DNA from: Gracilibacillus sp. YIM 98692
GTDB lineage: Bacteria; Bacillota; Bacilli; Bacillales; Amphibacillaceae
DNA: 64,000 bases
Direction of reading: 5' to 3'
Assembly: GCF_010993965.1 (NCBI RefSeq)
Contig: NZ_WIXM01000007.1
Span: forward strand, 107,323-171,322
Under the pieces are notes generated by a model. That model saw only the letters and a program-made list of their open reading frames with translations, did not search any database and was not told the origin of the DNA. Numbering within the stretch: position 1 is the stretch's first letter; every line of letters begins with the position of its first letter. The translations under genes and the position numbers were made by a program. Positions 17,664-26,797 of this stretch are shown here, in pieces.

Positions 17664-18104
17664 TCATCTCCATTTATAAGCTGTCTCTAATTGGCTTACT
17701 AGATGTTCGCTTTGGCCTATCCTAAATACTTTTAGTAAGATCTTCTTTATTTTACTATCGATAATAGAATCGGAAAACGTTACTTGAATCCTGTATGAGT
17801 CTTTTTGTATTTGATAAATGCGGGCGTTTTCTTGTTGTTCAACTAATATAAAGCCTTGCTTTTCTAATTCACTCCACATTTCTTCGTAAGTCATCGTTTG
17901 ACTATATTGATAGATAGATTCGATTTGATCTTGTCCAATATATTGTGCCTCTATAGAATGCTCGGATTTTAAATTGGTCTTAGACACAAATGCAAAGACA
18001 GCAAAAAAGGAAACAGTAATCATGGATAATATCGTAACAGATACCAATACCTCAACTAATGTAAAACCTTTTTGATCATGAAAATAGTTAGCTTTTTGAA
18101 TCAA
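17664..18104 (-). CDS. Minor type IV pilin (PilV/GspI-like)
   Basis: The 146-aa prepilin has leader MIQKANYFHDQKG and helix FTLVEVLVSVTILSMITVSFFAVFAFV, with Glu at +5. The short globular part contains a coiled segment (IGQDQIESIYQYSQTMTYEEMWSELEKQ). It begins with TTG at 18104, with GGAGGG six bases upstream. It is the first gene of the pilus operon, 36 bp after the folC stop, with a TATAAT-like box between them, so the operon may be read both from folC and from its own start. Confidence 0.82.
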   Translation of the reverse strand: MIQKANYFHDQKGFTLVEVLVSVTILSMITVSFFAVFAFVSKTNLKSEHSIEAQYIGQDQIESIYQYSQTMTYEEMWSELEKQGFILVEQQENARIYQIQKDSYRIQVTFSDSIIDSKIKKILLKVFRIGQSEHLVSQLETAYKWR

Positions 18105-18140
18105 ATCGAACCCTCCCTCTTTCCCTATTATACATATTAT

Positions 18141-19409
18141 CTAGGTCTTAAGATACATTTTCATTTTTTCAACAAAATGCAATGATCCTGTTATCATGAC
18201 AACGTCTTCTGTTCTAACAAATTCTTTTAAATAATACCATGCCTGGTAAGGATCCGGAATATAATCAACGTCAAGATAATCCACATCTTTGCTAGATAAA
18301 GAACGAGGGTGATCAAAACTTGTCACCACTACAGAGTCCGTAACACCATGGAGGATGTGAATCATTTCTGAAATGGCCTTATCACGAAAACCACTAAATA
18401 ACACATGTATAGATCTATCCCCGAAATGTACTTTCATTAGTTTAGCTAATTGATCCATGCTTGCCTGATTATGAGCTCCATCTACATAAATTTTTGGATT
18501 TTCGGATATTAACTCCAACCTATTAGACAATTTAGTTTGCTCAAATCCAACATGAATAGCATCATTAGATAACTCTATCCCTTTTTCTTGCAAAAGGTTG
18601 ATCACCATCATCGCATTAGCCGCATTTTCCATTTGATGACTGCCGATCATCTTAATCATTAAAGGTATTTCTTCACCCTCTGCATACCAAAGAAAGGATT
18701 GCTTATCATGGGAAATTTGATCAGTTCGGATCTTAAAATCCTTCTGATATTGATAAGTCGGTGCATGTTTGCGCTCAGCTTCTTGCAAAACTACCTCTAA
18801 TGCTTCCTTTTTTAAATTTCCTATCACAACAGGGATCTGATCTTTAATAATACCTGCTTTATGTGCTGCGATCGAAGCCAAAGAATTTCCTAAAAATTGC
18901 ATGTGATCATAATCAACCGTTGTAATCACCGAAACCGTTGGTGAGACTCTATTTGTAATATCTTCTTTCCCGCCCATGGCTGCTTCAATTAATGCTATAT
19001 CAACATTTCCCTGGAAATAAAGCAATGAGATTATCATTAAAATTTCGTATTCCGATGGTGCCATATCCATTTGATCCATTTCATTTATAATAGGTATTAT
19101 TTCATTAAGAATAGAGACAAAGTCCTCTTCTGTCATCGATTGTTCGTTTATGTAAATATGATCCAAAATGGTAGGCAGGCCTGGTGACATAAAAGCCCCC
19201 ACTCTGTATCCACCTTTTACTAAAACTTTTTCAATGTATTTTAAAGTGGAACCTTTTCCGTTTGTACCTGCAATATGGATTGTATTTATTGCTTTCTCAG
19301 GATGCCGGCAAGCTTCTAAAAGATAATCTAATCTTTCTAACCCCGGCTTTATCCCTAGTTTTTTGCGGCTATCCAAAAATGTTGTTGCTTCATTAAAATT
19401 TTGGAACAT
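18141..19409 (-). CDS. folC: Folylpolyglutamate synthase / dihydrofolate synthase
   Basis: The 422-aa Mur-ligase family enzyme has the P-loop HIAGTNGKGST (about residues 43-53) and downstream markers DITNRVSPTVSVITTVDYDHMQFLG and VDGAHNQASM. It adds glutamate to folates in the cytoplasm. Position beside the prepilin peptidase region and valS matches B. subtilis. The RBS AAGGTG is moderately placed before ATG 19409. The ligase gene at 19491 diverges from it. Confidence 0.95.
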   Translation of the reverse strand: MFQNFNEATTFLDSRKKLGIKPGLERLDYLLEACRHPEKAINTIHIAGTNGKGSTLKYIEKVLVKGGYRVGAFMSPGLPTILDHIYINEQSMTEEDFVSILNEIIPIINEMDQMDMAPSEYEILMIISLLYFQGNVDIALIEAAMGGKEDITNRVSPTVSVITTVDYDHMQFLGNSLASIAAHKAGIIKDQIPVVIGNLKKEALEVVLQEAERKHAPTYQYQKDFKIRTDQISHDKQSFLWYAEGEEIPLMIKMIGSHQMENAANAMMVINLLQEKGIELSNDAIHVGFEQTKLSNRLELISENPKIYVDGAHNQASMDQLAKLMKVHFGDRSIHVLFSGFRDKAISEMIHILHGVTDSVVVTSFDHPRSLSSKDVDYLDVDYIPDPYQAWYYLKEFVRTEDVVMITGSLHFVEKMKMYLKT

Positions 19410-19490
19410 ATGTAAAACACCTTCTTATTTTAAAATATGAACTATTACATGTATTATAGCAGTTATGAGATATGGATGGGAGAGATAAAA

Positions 19491-20393
19491 ATGCAAGGAT
19501 GGGTTATACATAATGGTCATTTAAGTTCAACACGTTTTTTACAATTCCCAAAAGCCATTCAAGAGGCAAGCCTTAAAAGGAAAGTCGGAATGTCTCTCAT
19601 GACTAACGATACTTGTACTAGTATGGTTAGTGATCAAGGGATACAACTTGATAGTTCCGTAGATAGCAAGCTGCCGGATTTTGTCATTTTTAATGATAAA
19701 GATATAGCACTTGCAAGACAGCTAGAAATGCTTGGTATTCCATTATATAACAATGCTGAAGCGATTGACTTATGTGACAATAAAGTGTATATGTATCAGC
19801 AGTTAGCTAAAGAACGTTTGCCGATTCCGAAGACAATATTAGCTCCCAAAGTTTTTACAAAAGTAGAAACACATCGAATGGAGCACTTCTTATCTATTGC
19901 AAAAAAATTAGGTTTTCCGCTTGTCATTAAAGAAGGATACGGTTCATTTGGTGAACAAGTTCACCTGGTGCATGATCAAAAGGATTGTACAGCCATCATT
20001 CAACAAATGGAAAATCGGCCCTTTCTATTTCAGGAATATGTGGAATCTAGTTATGGAAGAGATATTCGGATATTTGTTGTTGGTCACAGAGTAGTAGCTG
20101 CCTTAAAGAGATACTCTGTCAATGACTTTCGAGCTAATGTCCATCAGGGAAGTGCAGTCGAAGAGTATATTCCTACAGAAGCAGAAAAAGAGCTGGCATT
20201 AAATGCGACAAGTGCAGTACAAGCAACTTATGCAGGTGTTGATCTGTTATTTGGACCAAATAATCAACCAATTATTTGTGAAGTCAACACAAACGCTCAT
20301 ATCGGTACAATTTACCGCCATACAGGTGTTAATGTAGCTGATCATATTATCGATTATATCATCCATGACTTAACAACAAAGAAGCACACCTAA
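19491..20393 (+). CDS. RimK-like ATP-grasp ligase, unknown substrate
   Basis: The 300-aa protein has an N-terminal pre-ATP-grasp domain (GWVIHNGHLSSTRFLQFPKAI) and an ATP-grasp core: LGFPLVIKEGYGSFGEQVHLV (glycine-rich loop), FLFQEYVESSYGRDIRIFVVG and ICEVNTNAHIGTIYRHTGVNVADHI (metal-binding ECEN-like segment). Such enzymes join a carboxylate to an amine, often adding Glu to a peptide or cofactor. Its place next to folC is suggestive but no substrate can be named. ATG 19491 has GGGAG upstream; the frame opens earlier without one. Divergent from folC, convergent with valS. Confidence 0.8.
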   Translation: MQGWVIHNGHLSSTRFLQFPKAIQEASLKRKVGMSLMTNDTCTSMVSDQGIQLDSSVDSKLPDFVIFNDKDIALARQLEMLGIPLYNNAEAIDLCDNKVYMYQQLAKERLPIPKTILAPKVFTKVETHRMEHFLSIAKKLGFPLVIKEGYGSFGEQVHLVHDQKDCTAIIQQMENRPFLFQEYVESSYGRDIRIFVVGHRVVAALKRYSVNDFRANVHQGSAVEEYIPTEAEKELALNATSAVQATYAGVDLLFGPNNQPIICEVNTNAHIGTIYRHTGVNVADHIIDYIIHDLTTKKHT

Positions 20394-20407
20394 TCAGAGG
20401 TGTGCTT
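20382..20407. terminator. Bidirectional terminator between the ATP-grasp gene and valS
   Basis: AAGCACACCT and AGGTGTGCTT form a perfect 10-bp stem with T-rich DNA on both sides. The ATP-grasp stop codon lies inside it, and valS ends at 20412 from the other side. Confidence 0.75.
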
Positions 20408-20411
20408 TTGC

Positions 20412-23063
20412 TTAGTTTTGTAATTCTTCGATTCTTGCTTTGACGCTTGCTCGTTTCTCGATATAATCTTTTTGTTTTTCTTTTTCTGCATCCACTACAT
20501 GGGCAGGAGCCTTATTGACAAATCCTTCATTGGATAATTTCTTATCGACTCTCTCGACTTCTTTGTCTAACTTTTCTAACTCTGCTTCTAGTCGTTTTAA
20601 TTCTTTGTCAATATCAATTAAACCTTCTAAAGGCAAGTATATATCGGCTCCTGTTACAACAGCAGACATTGCCTTTTCCGGTGCTGTAACATCCGTATCA
20701 ATCGTTAACTCGCTAGGATTACAGAAACGATCCAAATAAATACGGTTTTGTTCTAATTGTTGCACCACTTCTGCATCTTTTGCCTGAATATAGATTGGTA
20801 TTTCTTTGGAAATCGGAGTGTCCACCTCAGCACGGATATTACGAACAGAGCGAATAATCGCAACAAGACGCTTCATCGTTTCAGATGCTTCCTTATTACT
20901 TAGGTCATCTTTTACTTCTGGCCAGGCTGCACGTACGATGGACTCCCCTTCATGTGGTAATTGCTGCCATATTTCTTCAGTCACAAAAGGCATAAATGGA
21001 TGCAGCATACGCATCGTATGATCTAGTACATAAGCCAAAATCGAGCGTGTGGTTAATTTCGCTTTCTCATCTTCTCCGTAAAGTGGGAGCTTCGCCATTT
21101 CAATATACCAATCACAGAAATCATCCCAGATAAAGTTATACAAATGACGCCCCGCTTCACCAAACTCATATTTATCCACATTTCTAGTAACTTGTTCAAT
21201 CGTTTCATTTAAACGAGTTAAAATCCATTGGTCTGCAACAGATTTTTCCCCAGTTAAGTCGATTTCCTCGTATTTAAACCCATCCATGTTCATCAAAGCA
21301 AAACGAGATGCATTCCAAATTTTATTTACAAAATTCCAAGTGGATTCAACCTTTTCCCATTGGAATCGCAGGTCCTGACCAGGACTAGATCCGGTTGCTA
21401 AGAAGTAACGTAATGAGTCTGCGCCATATTTATCGATTACTTCCATTGGGTCTACACCATTTCCAAGAGATTTACTCATTTTTCTTCCTTCCGCATCACG
21501 TACAAGACCATGAATTAACACGTCTTTAAATGGACGCTCGTCGTTAAATTCTTTAGATTGGAAAATCATTCGAGCTACCCAGAAAAAGATAATGTCATAC
21601 CCTGTCACAAGTACGTTAGTTGGGAAGAAGTGCTTAAAATCTTTATCCTCTTCATTTGGCCAATTTAAAGTAGAAAATGGCCATAACGCAGACGAAAACC
21701 ATGTATCTAATACATCTTCATCTTGTTCCCAATTTTCCATATCCTTCGGTGCTTCTTTTCCAACATACATTTCACCTGTTTCTTTATGATACCATGCCGG
21801 AATGCGGTGTCCCCACCACAATTGACGGGAAATACACCAATCGCGAATGTTTTCCATCCAGTGAAGGTACGTTTTTTCGAATCGATCAGGTACAAAATGA
21901 ACTTTTTCTTCGTCAGATTGCTGTTGCATTTTTACTGCTTCATCCGCTAATGGCTGCATATCAACAAACCACTGTGTAGAAAGATATGGTTCTACAACCG
22001 CACCGCTTCGTTCAGAGTGCCCTACAGAATGCATATGCTCTTCAATATCAAATAAAATACCATCTTCTTGAAGGTCTTTGACGATTTGTTTACGACATTC
22101 GAATCGGTCTAAACCTTTATATTTTCCAGCATTTTCATTCATTGTGCCATCTTCATTCATGACAAGCACACGCTTAAGTTGATGTCTATCCCCAATTTCA
22201 AAGTCATTCGGGTCATGGGCAGGGGTAATCTTCACCGCACCTGAACCGAATTCCATATCCACATAATCATCTGCTACAATTTCGATTTCACGTCCAATAA
22301 TCGGTAACTTTACTTTTTTACCAATTAAATGTTTATAACGTTCATCCTCTGGGTGTACAGCGACTGCCGTATCCCCTAACATTGTTTCAGGACGTGTTGT
22401 CGCCACTTCGATATGGCCAGAGCCATCTGCGAGTGGATATCTCATATGATAAAAATGTCCCTGTACATCTTTGTAAATTACTTCAATATCAGATAATGCG
22501 GTTTTCGTTGCTGGGTCCCAGTTAATAATATATTCGCCGCGGTAAATAAGCTTCTTTTCATAGAGCTTCACGAACACTTCTCTAACTGCATCAGAGAGAC
22601 CTTCATCTAAGGTAAAACGTTCACGAGAATAATCCAAGCCTAAACCTAATTTCGCCCATTGTTCGCGAATAAAACCTGCATATTCTTCTTTCCAGTCCCA
22701 AGCTTTTTCTAAAAACTTTTCTCTCCCTAAGTCATAACGGCTAATGTTTTCTTCTCTTAGTTTTGCTTCTACTTTGGATTGGGTAGCAATACCAGCATGA
22801 TCCATACCCGGTAAATACAGTACATCATACCCTTGCATTCTTTTAATTCTCGTAATAATGTCTTGCAGTGTCGTATCCCACGCATGCCCAATATGCAACT
22901 TACCTGTTACATTTGGCGGCGGAATCACAATGGTAAAAGGATCTTTTTCCGTATCCCTTGCTGCCTCAAAATATTTTCCATCTACCCATTTTTGATAGCG
23001 ACCCTTCTCTACTGCAGTCGGATCATATTTGGGTGGTAAATTCACTTCATGCTTCTCTGACAT
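20412..23063 (-). CDS. valS: Valyl-tRNA synthetase
   Basis: The 883-aa class I synthetase has [16 protein letters not shown] (HIGH motif) near residue 50, the CP1 editing domain ([17 protein letters not shown]), [12 protein letters not shown], and a C-terminal coiled coil ([23 protein letters not shown]). It charges tRNA-Val. ATG 23063, with AAGGAGGA upstream, starts [15 protein letters not shown] as in B. subtilis; the frame runs 34 codons further into the T-box leader. Expression should respond to uncharged tRNA-Val through that leader. Confidence 0.98.
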   Translation of the reverse strand: MSEKHEVNLPPKYDPTAVEKGRYQKWVDGKYFEAARDTEKDPFTIVIPPPNVTGKLHIGHAWDTTLQDIITRIKRMQGYDVLYLPGMDHAGIATQSKVEAKLREENISRYDLGREKFLEKAWDWKEEYAGFIREQWAKLGLGLDYSRERFTLDEGLSDAVREVFVKLYEKKLIYRGEYIINWDPATKTALSDIEVIYKDVQGHFYHMRYPLADGSGHIEVATTRPETMLGDTAVAVHPEDERYKHLIGKKVKLPIIGREIEIVADDYVDMEFGSGAVKITPAHDPNDFEIGDRHQLKRVLVMNEDGTMNENAGKYKGLDRFECRKQIVKDLQEDGILFDIEEHMHSVGHSERSGAVVEPYLSTQWFVDMQPLADEAVKMQQQSDEEKVHFVPDRFEKTYLHWMENIRDWCISRQLWWGHRIPAWYHKETGEMYVGKEAPKDMENWEQDEDVLDTWFSSALWPFSTLNWPNEEDKDFKHFFPTNVLVTGYDIIFFWVARMIFQSKEFNDERPFKDVLIHGLVRDAEGRKMSKSLGNGVDPMEVIDKYGADSLRYFLATGSSPGQDLRFQWEKVESTWNFVNKIWNASRFALMNMDGFKYEEIDLTGEKSVADQWILTRLNETIEQVTRNVDKYEFGEAGRHLYNFIWDDFCDWYIEMAKLPLYGEDEKAKLTTRSILAYVLDHTMRMLHPFMPFVTEEIWQQLPHEGESIVRAAWPEVKDDLSNKEASETMKRLVAIIRSVRNIRAEVDTPISKEIPIYIQAKDAEVVQQLEQNRIYLDRFCNPSELTIDTDVTAPEKAMSAVVTGADIYLPLEGLIDIDKELKRLEAELEKLDKEVERVDKKLSNEGFVNKAPAHVVDAEKEKQKDYIEKRASVKARIEELQN

Positions 23064-23107
23064 GAAACATTCCTCCTTTTTATCGTTAAGTAAACGGCTA
23101 AGAACAT

Positions 23108-23377
23108 AAAAAAATCCTTTTCTCCTTCTAAAAAGGACGAAAAGGATTTTTTTCCGCGGTACCACCTTTATTTATAAGTAAGATACTTATACACTTCATA
23201 CAAGATAACGGCTTGTTACCGACTTTATCTACTATCCATTTCAATAAAGCTGCTCGGAGGCTACCTTCTAACACCTTTTATTCAAGGAAGCTTTCCAGCC
23301 TAAGAGCTTCCCTCTCTTTTGAATAGTATGTTGTACTCTTCCTCTTCATTGCATTTTAACGTTAGTTGTTCATTATA
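23108..23377 (-). promoter_or_regulatory. T-box leader of valS with intrinsic terminator
   Basis: The minus strand carries the T-box core AAGGTGGTACCGCGG (about 23154-23168), followed by a terminator with stem AAAATCCTTTTC / GAAAAGGATTTT at 23108-23153. Upstream is a long structured region with a GAGGAAGAGTAC segment, AGAGAGGGAAG and an apical GGCTGG-type loop, as in stem I. Uncharged tRNA-Val would stabilise the antiterminator. GUA and GUU both occur on the 3' side of stem I; I could not decide which is the specifier. Confidence 0.9.
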
Positions 23378-23383
23378 AGTTAT

Positions 23384-23411
23384 TTTATACAAAATGGATC
23401 AAATTCGTCAA
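23384..23411 (-). promoter_or_regulatory. Candidate promoter of the valS T-box transcript
   Basis: TTGACG (23411-23406) and TATAAA (23389-23384) are separated by 16 bp on the minus strand, just before the T-box leader. A second TATAAT at 23377-23372 has only a distant -35. The promoter lies against the fetB stop. Confidence 0.5.
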
Positions 23412-23417
23412 GAATAA

Positions 23418-24197
23418 TTATACATGCAGCTGCGCATATTTATTAAAAAAAGTTTTATAACCAAAATATAAAAATATAATCACGGTTAAAGAAACACTTC
23501 CCGTAATGCCTAGCATTATAGCAATTTGATATTTAATGGCATCCATTGGACTTGCTCCAGAAAGAATAACCCCTGTCATCATACCAGGTAAAAAGACAAT
23601 TCCCATACCAACCATACTGTTTATGGTTGGTAGGATAGCTGAATCAAAGGCATGATTAACAATGCCTTGTGATGCTTTGTTCGGAGTAGCACCTAACATT
23701 AATGCCGCCTCCACTTCCTTTCTGCGAGCCTGAAACCCTTCCACTAAACTGCTTACACCTAAAGTAATACCGGTCATTGAATTACCAATTAGCATTCCTG
23801 CAATCGGTATGAAGTATCTAGGGTCATACCACGGGGAAAATTGTGCGACGATAAAATCAAAGTAAAGGAAAGAAAATAATGTTCCCGTCACCATCGCAAT
23901 CGCAATGATTTTTTTTAAATGGTTACTCATCGAATGCTTTGTGCGCTTAAAAATATTAAATATCGCAAAAGTTTGCATAATAACTAATACAATCAGGGAA
24001 TAAAGCATATTTTCATTTTCAAATATGAAAGTTAACACATATCCAACTAACACTAGTTGGATGGTCATACGAAAAGTTGCAATTAAAATTTCCTTTTCTC
24101 TCGAAATTTTCCACCACTTAACAATCGCTAATAAAATGAGAATAAATATATATGCTGTAGATAATTGCCAAAAAGTAATATCTAGCATTTCGTTCAT
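23418..24197 (-). CDS. fetB: ABC transporter permease, FetB/UPF0014 family (putative metal exporter)
   Basis: The 259-aa permease has about six or seven spans and the family signature MLIGNSMTGITLGVSSLVEGFQARRKEVEAALMLGATPNKAS, plus MVGMGIVFLPGMMTGVILSGASPMDAIKYQI. E. coli FetAB exports iron and lowers oxidative damage; substrate here is inferred by family. Its ATG overlaps the fetA stop by 4 bp. The pair interrupts the valS-ysxE neighbourhood of B. subtilis. Confidence 0.88.
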   Translation of the reverse strand: MNEMLDITFWQLSTAYIFILILLAIVKWWKISREKEILIATFRMTIQLVLVGYVLTFIFENENMLYSLIVLVIMQTFAIFNIFKRTKHSMSNHLKKIIAIAMVTGTLFSFLYFDFIVAQFSPWYDPRYFIPIAGMLIGNSMTGITLGVSSLVEGFQARRKEVEAALMLGATPNKASQGIVNHAFDSAILPTINSMVGMGIVFLPGMMTGVILSGASPMDAIKYQIAIMLGITGSVSLTVIIFLYFGYKTFFNKYAQLHV

Positions 24198-24832
24198 GTC
24201 ACAGCACCTCGTCTATTTAATATATCGCTCATATATACGACTTGATCCGCATATTTCTCCGCTACTTCCTTGGAGTGGGTCACCATAACAGCTGTTTTCT
24301 GGTGGGTTCGAATAAACTCTGTAAACACATCCATTACTAAATGCTCTGTATTCTCATCTAAAGCAGAAGTAGGTTCATCCATTAAATAGACTTCAGCTTT
24401 CATTAGTAAAACCCTTGCTAATGCAATTCGCTGTTTTTCTCCACCGGAAAGTTTACTGGCATCCTCGTCTAAAGATTTATCTAATTTCAATTTTCCTAAC
24501 ATTTTTATTAACGTTTGGTCATCTTCTAATTCTCTTTCTGCGAATTCCAAGCCTTTTTGGAGATTTTCTCGTACTGTTTCATCAAAAACGATTGGGTCTT
24601 GACCGAGCATGACCACTTCTCGTCTTAGCTCAACTGAAGGGAATTCTTGAATCGGTTGACTCTTATACGTAATTTCACCATCATCTGGCGATAACATTTG
24701 ATTAAACATTTTTAATAAAGTGGATTTTCCGCTACCACTCTCTCCGAAAAGGCAAATAATTTTGTGATCAGGTATTTCTAACTTATCAATATGTAAAATA
24801 TTCTTATAAATTAGCCCGTTAACCGTAAACAT
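24194..24832 (-). CDS. fetA: ABC transporter ATP-binding protein, FetA-like
   Basis: The 212-aa ATPase has Walker A GESGSGKST, Q-loop MLGQDP, signature LSGGEKQRIALARVL, Walker B EVYLMDEPTSALD and the H-loop MVTHSKE. It couples to the permease directly downstream (4-bp overlap). ATG 24832 follows AGGGGGA with good spacing; the longer frame from 24880 has no site and starts close to the terminator of the upstream unit. Confidence 0.92.
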   Translation of the reverse strand: MFTVNGLIYKNILHIDKLEIPDHKIICLFGESGSGKSTLLKMFNQMLSPDDGEITYKSQPIQEFPSVELRREVVMLGQDPIVFDETVRENLQKGLEFAERELEDDQTLIKMLGKLKLDKSLDEDASKLSGGEKQRIALARVLLMKAEVYLMDEPTSALDENTEHLVMDVFTEFIRTHQKTAVMVTHSKEVAEKYADQVVYMSDILNRRGAVT

Positions 24833-24896
24833 AGGATCCCCCTTTCTGTCATTATCGACCATAGTTTCCCAATTATACATAAGGTATTTAGTTCAC

Positions 24897-24932
24897 ATAA
24901 AAAAAGCAGATACTTGGTAACAAGCACCTGCT
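24897..24932 (-). terminator. Terminator after the NADH dehydrogenase-micropeptide unit
   Basis: AGCAG / CTGCT and CTTG / CAAG stems with two mismatches form a hairpin, and the minus strand continues with a run of seven T. It lies eight bases past the stop of the 32-codon gene, and before fetA. Confidence 0.65.
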
Positions 24933-24939
24933 CTTCATA

Positions 24940-25038
24940 TTATCGGAAATCTCGAGTATCTTCAACTTTTCTTGATATAAGTATATAGGCAATGGTAGCC
25001 ACTGCTGTCAAAAGTGTATAAAGCAACGTATTTTTCAT
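24940..25038 (-). CDS. 32-aa single-span membrane micropeptide
   Basis: The ATG at 25038 is preceded by a strong ribosome-binding site (AAAGGAGGA, 7 bases before). The peptide begins MKNTLLYTLL, has one hydrophobic stretch of about 19 residues (TLLYTLLTAVATIAYILIS) and a charged tail (RKVEDTRDFR). A terminator follows at once. The gene sits 44 bp after the type II NADH dehydrogenase gene on the same strand, so both are likely on one transcript. No family is recognised. A role as an accessory or assembly peptide of the dehydrogenase is speculation from position. Confidence 0.65.
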   Translation of the reverse strand: MKNTLLYTLLTAVATIAYILISRKVEDTRDFR

Positions 25039-25082
25039 CCTTGATTCCTCCTTTAACTCACACATATCCCTCTCTTACTTTT

Positions 25083-26297
25083 TTAGAAAGGTCGGAATTT
25101 CCCTTTTTTCAATACAAGTTTTGGTCCGCCTAATAAGAATAAATAACGATCATCAATCACATTTTTCATCGCTTTCGCTTGGACACCATATAATTTATAG
25201 CCATCAAATATTTTACCCATAGCTTCTTTACCGCCTAATGAGGCCACCGTACCTTTATCATCAAATTGAAACTCCTCTAAAGTACCACCATACATCATCG
25301 TTCTAATATTATGAGCACATGTGTCTGCCTCTTGCATTGCAATTTGGGCTGTTGGCGGATAAGGACGACCTGTTTCTTTGTTCATCACCCAGGCACAATC
25401 ACCAAGAATAAACACGTCGTCATGCCCTGGGGCTTTTAGAGTTGGTTCTACATTTACTTTGCCTTTTGTTAATTCAAAACCTGACTCTCCAACAATACTG
25501 TTCGCTTGGACGCCACCAGTCCATACAATGGTAGCTGCTTTAATCTCCTCTTTTTCATCACCAAGAATAACAGCATCTTCTTTTACTTCTTTAATCATAG
25601 TACCTAATTTAAATTGAACTCCTCGAGCAGTTAGGGAGCGTTTCGCATAATCGACTAGCTCTTCATCGAAACCTGGAAGTACCGTATCCATTGCTTCCAC
25701 GTTAATAATTTTCACTTTATGACGCGGTATATCATATTTCTTACATAATACTGGAACACGCTCAGCAAGCTCGCCTACAAACTCAATACCTGTAAAACCT
25801 GCTCCGCCGACAATAATCGTTAGTAAATCATCTGAAGCATCTTCCTCGTATTTATAACGAGCAAATTGATATTCAATATGATCACGAATCATGCGGCTTG
25901 TATCTACACTTTGAATAGAAAATGCATTCTCCTGCATACCAGGAATACCAAATGTTGCTTTTTCGAATCCTAATCCGATAACTAAAAAATCATAATCTAA
26001 CTCTCCATTTTCCAGTTGGACTTTCTTTTCATCTTTGTTAATTTTCACAACCGTATCTTGTACAAAATGAACGCGTTTCGTGTCAATCACATCTTCTATC
26101 ATAATACGTGAACGATTGACGTCAATCGTTCCAGCAGCCACTTCATGTAACCAAGTTGTTTGATAATGATAGTTATGTTTGTTTACAAGCGTAATTTCCA
26201 CTTCTCCAGGCGCAAATTGCTGAGTTAAACGTTTGGTTGTCATCATACCAGCATACCCTGCACCTAGGACGACAATTCTTGGCGTATTCATAGACAA
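25083..26297 (-). CDS. Type II NADH dehydrogenase (NDH-2), YumB/Ndh-like
   Basis: The flavoprotein of about 404 aa has an N-terminal FAD-binding GAGYAGM, a second dinucleotide fold GGAGFTGIEFVGEL for NADH, and the FAD-contacting segment DDVFILGDCAW. A C-terminal part rich in basic and aromatic residues (YLFLLGGPKLVLKKGKFRPF) fits the membrane anchor of NDH-2. It passes electrons from NADH to menaquinone without proton pumping. TTG at 26297 is seven bases from GGAAGG; the ATG at 26291 is an alternative. B. subtilis has several paralogues (Ndh, YumB, YutJ), so no symbol is given. Confidence 0.9.
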   Translation of the reverse strand: MSMNTPRIVVLGAGYAGMMTTKRLTQQFAPGEVEITLVNKHNYHYQTTWLHEVAAGTIDVNRSRIMIEDVIDTKRVHFVQDTVVKINKDEKKVQLENGELDYDFLVIGLGFEKATFGIPGMQENAFSIQSVDTSRMIRDHIEYQFARYKYEEDASDDLLTIIVGGAGFTGIEFVGELAERVPVLCKKYDIPRHKVKIINVEAMDTVLPGFDEELVDYAKRSLTARGVQFKLGTMIKEVKEDAVILGDEKEEIKAATIVWTGGVQANSIVGESGFELTKGKVNVEPTLKAPGHDDVFILGDCAWVMNKETGRPYPPTAQIAMQEADTCAHNIRTMMYGGTLEEFQFDDKGTVASLGGKEAMGKIFDGYKLYGVQAKAMKNVIDDRYLFLLGGPKLVLKKGKFRPF

Positions 26298-26608
26298 AGT
26301 CGATCCTTCCTTCCCTATTGTATTTATTATTTAGATCCAAACTATAGTAGTTTGTGTAATCAACTAGAAATGATACGGTAGCTAAACGTCAATTTTTTTT
26401 ACAAATCTATGTAATTCTTACAACAGTATCAGTATAACAAATCATGATATAAGCGTCTAACTCCCTACATGATGAACCATGTATTACTTGTATTGTTATT
26501 CCCGAGTGATCCAAAATTAAACATATTTATTCATAAATACACAAATAAATAATTGTCGCATAAAATGTACTATGATAGATGTTTATGTCTTAGAAAGAGG
26601 TGGATCTA
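26298..26608. other. AT-rich divergent intergenic region
   Basis: This 311-bp gap lies between the NADH dehydrogenase gene and the small plus-strand gene. TTGACG occurs on the minus strand near 26390 but no matching -10 is found at 17 bp. No RNA gene, repeat or further reading frame is seen. Confidence 0.5.
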
Positions 26609-26797
26609 TTGTCACGTTATTATCGATATCGGTTACCACCATGGGCTAGAGAATGGATTCTTATTTGTGAAAGGTGTATTCTGCCGATTGTTGTCTTCCA
26701 AGGAATCCGTACAATCTTTTTTCCCACTAGCTTTGATGTGTTATTACTGGGTATTCTAATCGGCATTTTAATTGCTTTTCAACTGGAATGGATTTAA
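26609..26797 (+). CDS. 62-aa basic membrane protein of unknown function
   Basis: TTG at 26609 follows AGAGGTGG by five bases and gives MSRYYRYRLPPWAREW, then two hydrophobic segments (about residues 19-35 and 42-60). An in-frame GTG at 26600 is less well placed. The final TAA shares two bases with the stop codon of ysxE on the other strand, so the two genes converge with no gap. I recognise no named family. The clean RBS, membrane pattern and tight packing argue for a real gene. Confidence 0.6.
   Translation: MSRYYRYRLPPWAREWILICERCILPIVVFQGIRTIFFPTSFDVLLLGILIGILIAFQLEWI

Noticed and set aside
18105..18140. Strong own promoter for the pilus operon
   Set aside because: TATAAT is present but the -35 region is poor and lies inside folC, so it is mentioned only in the first pilin entry.
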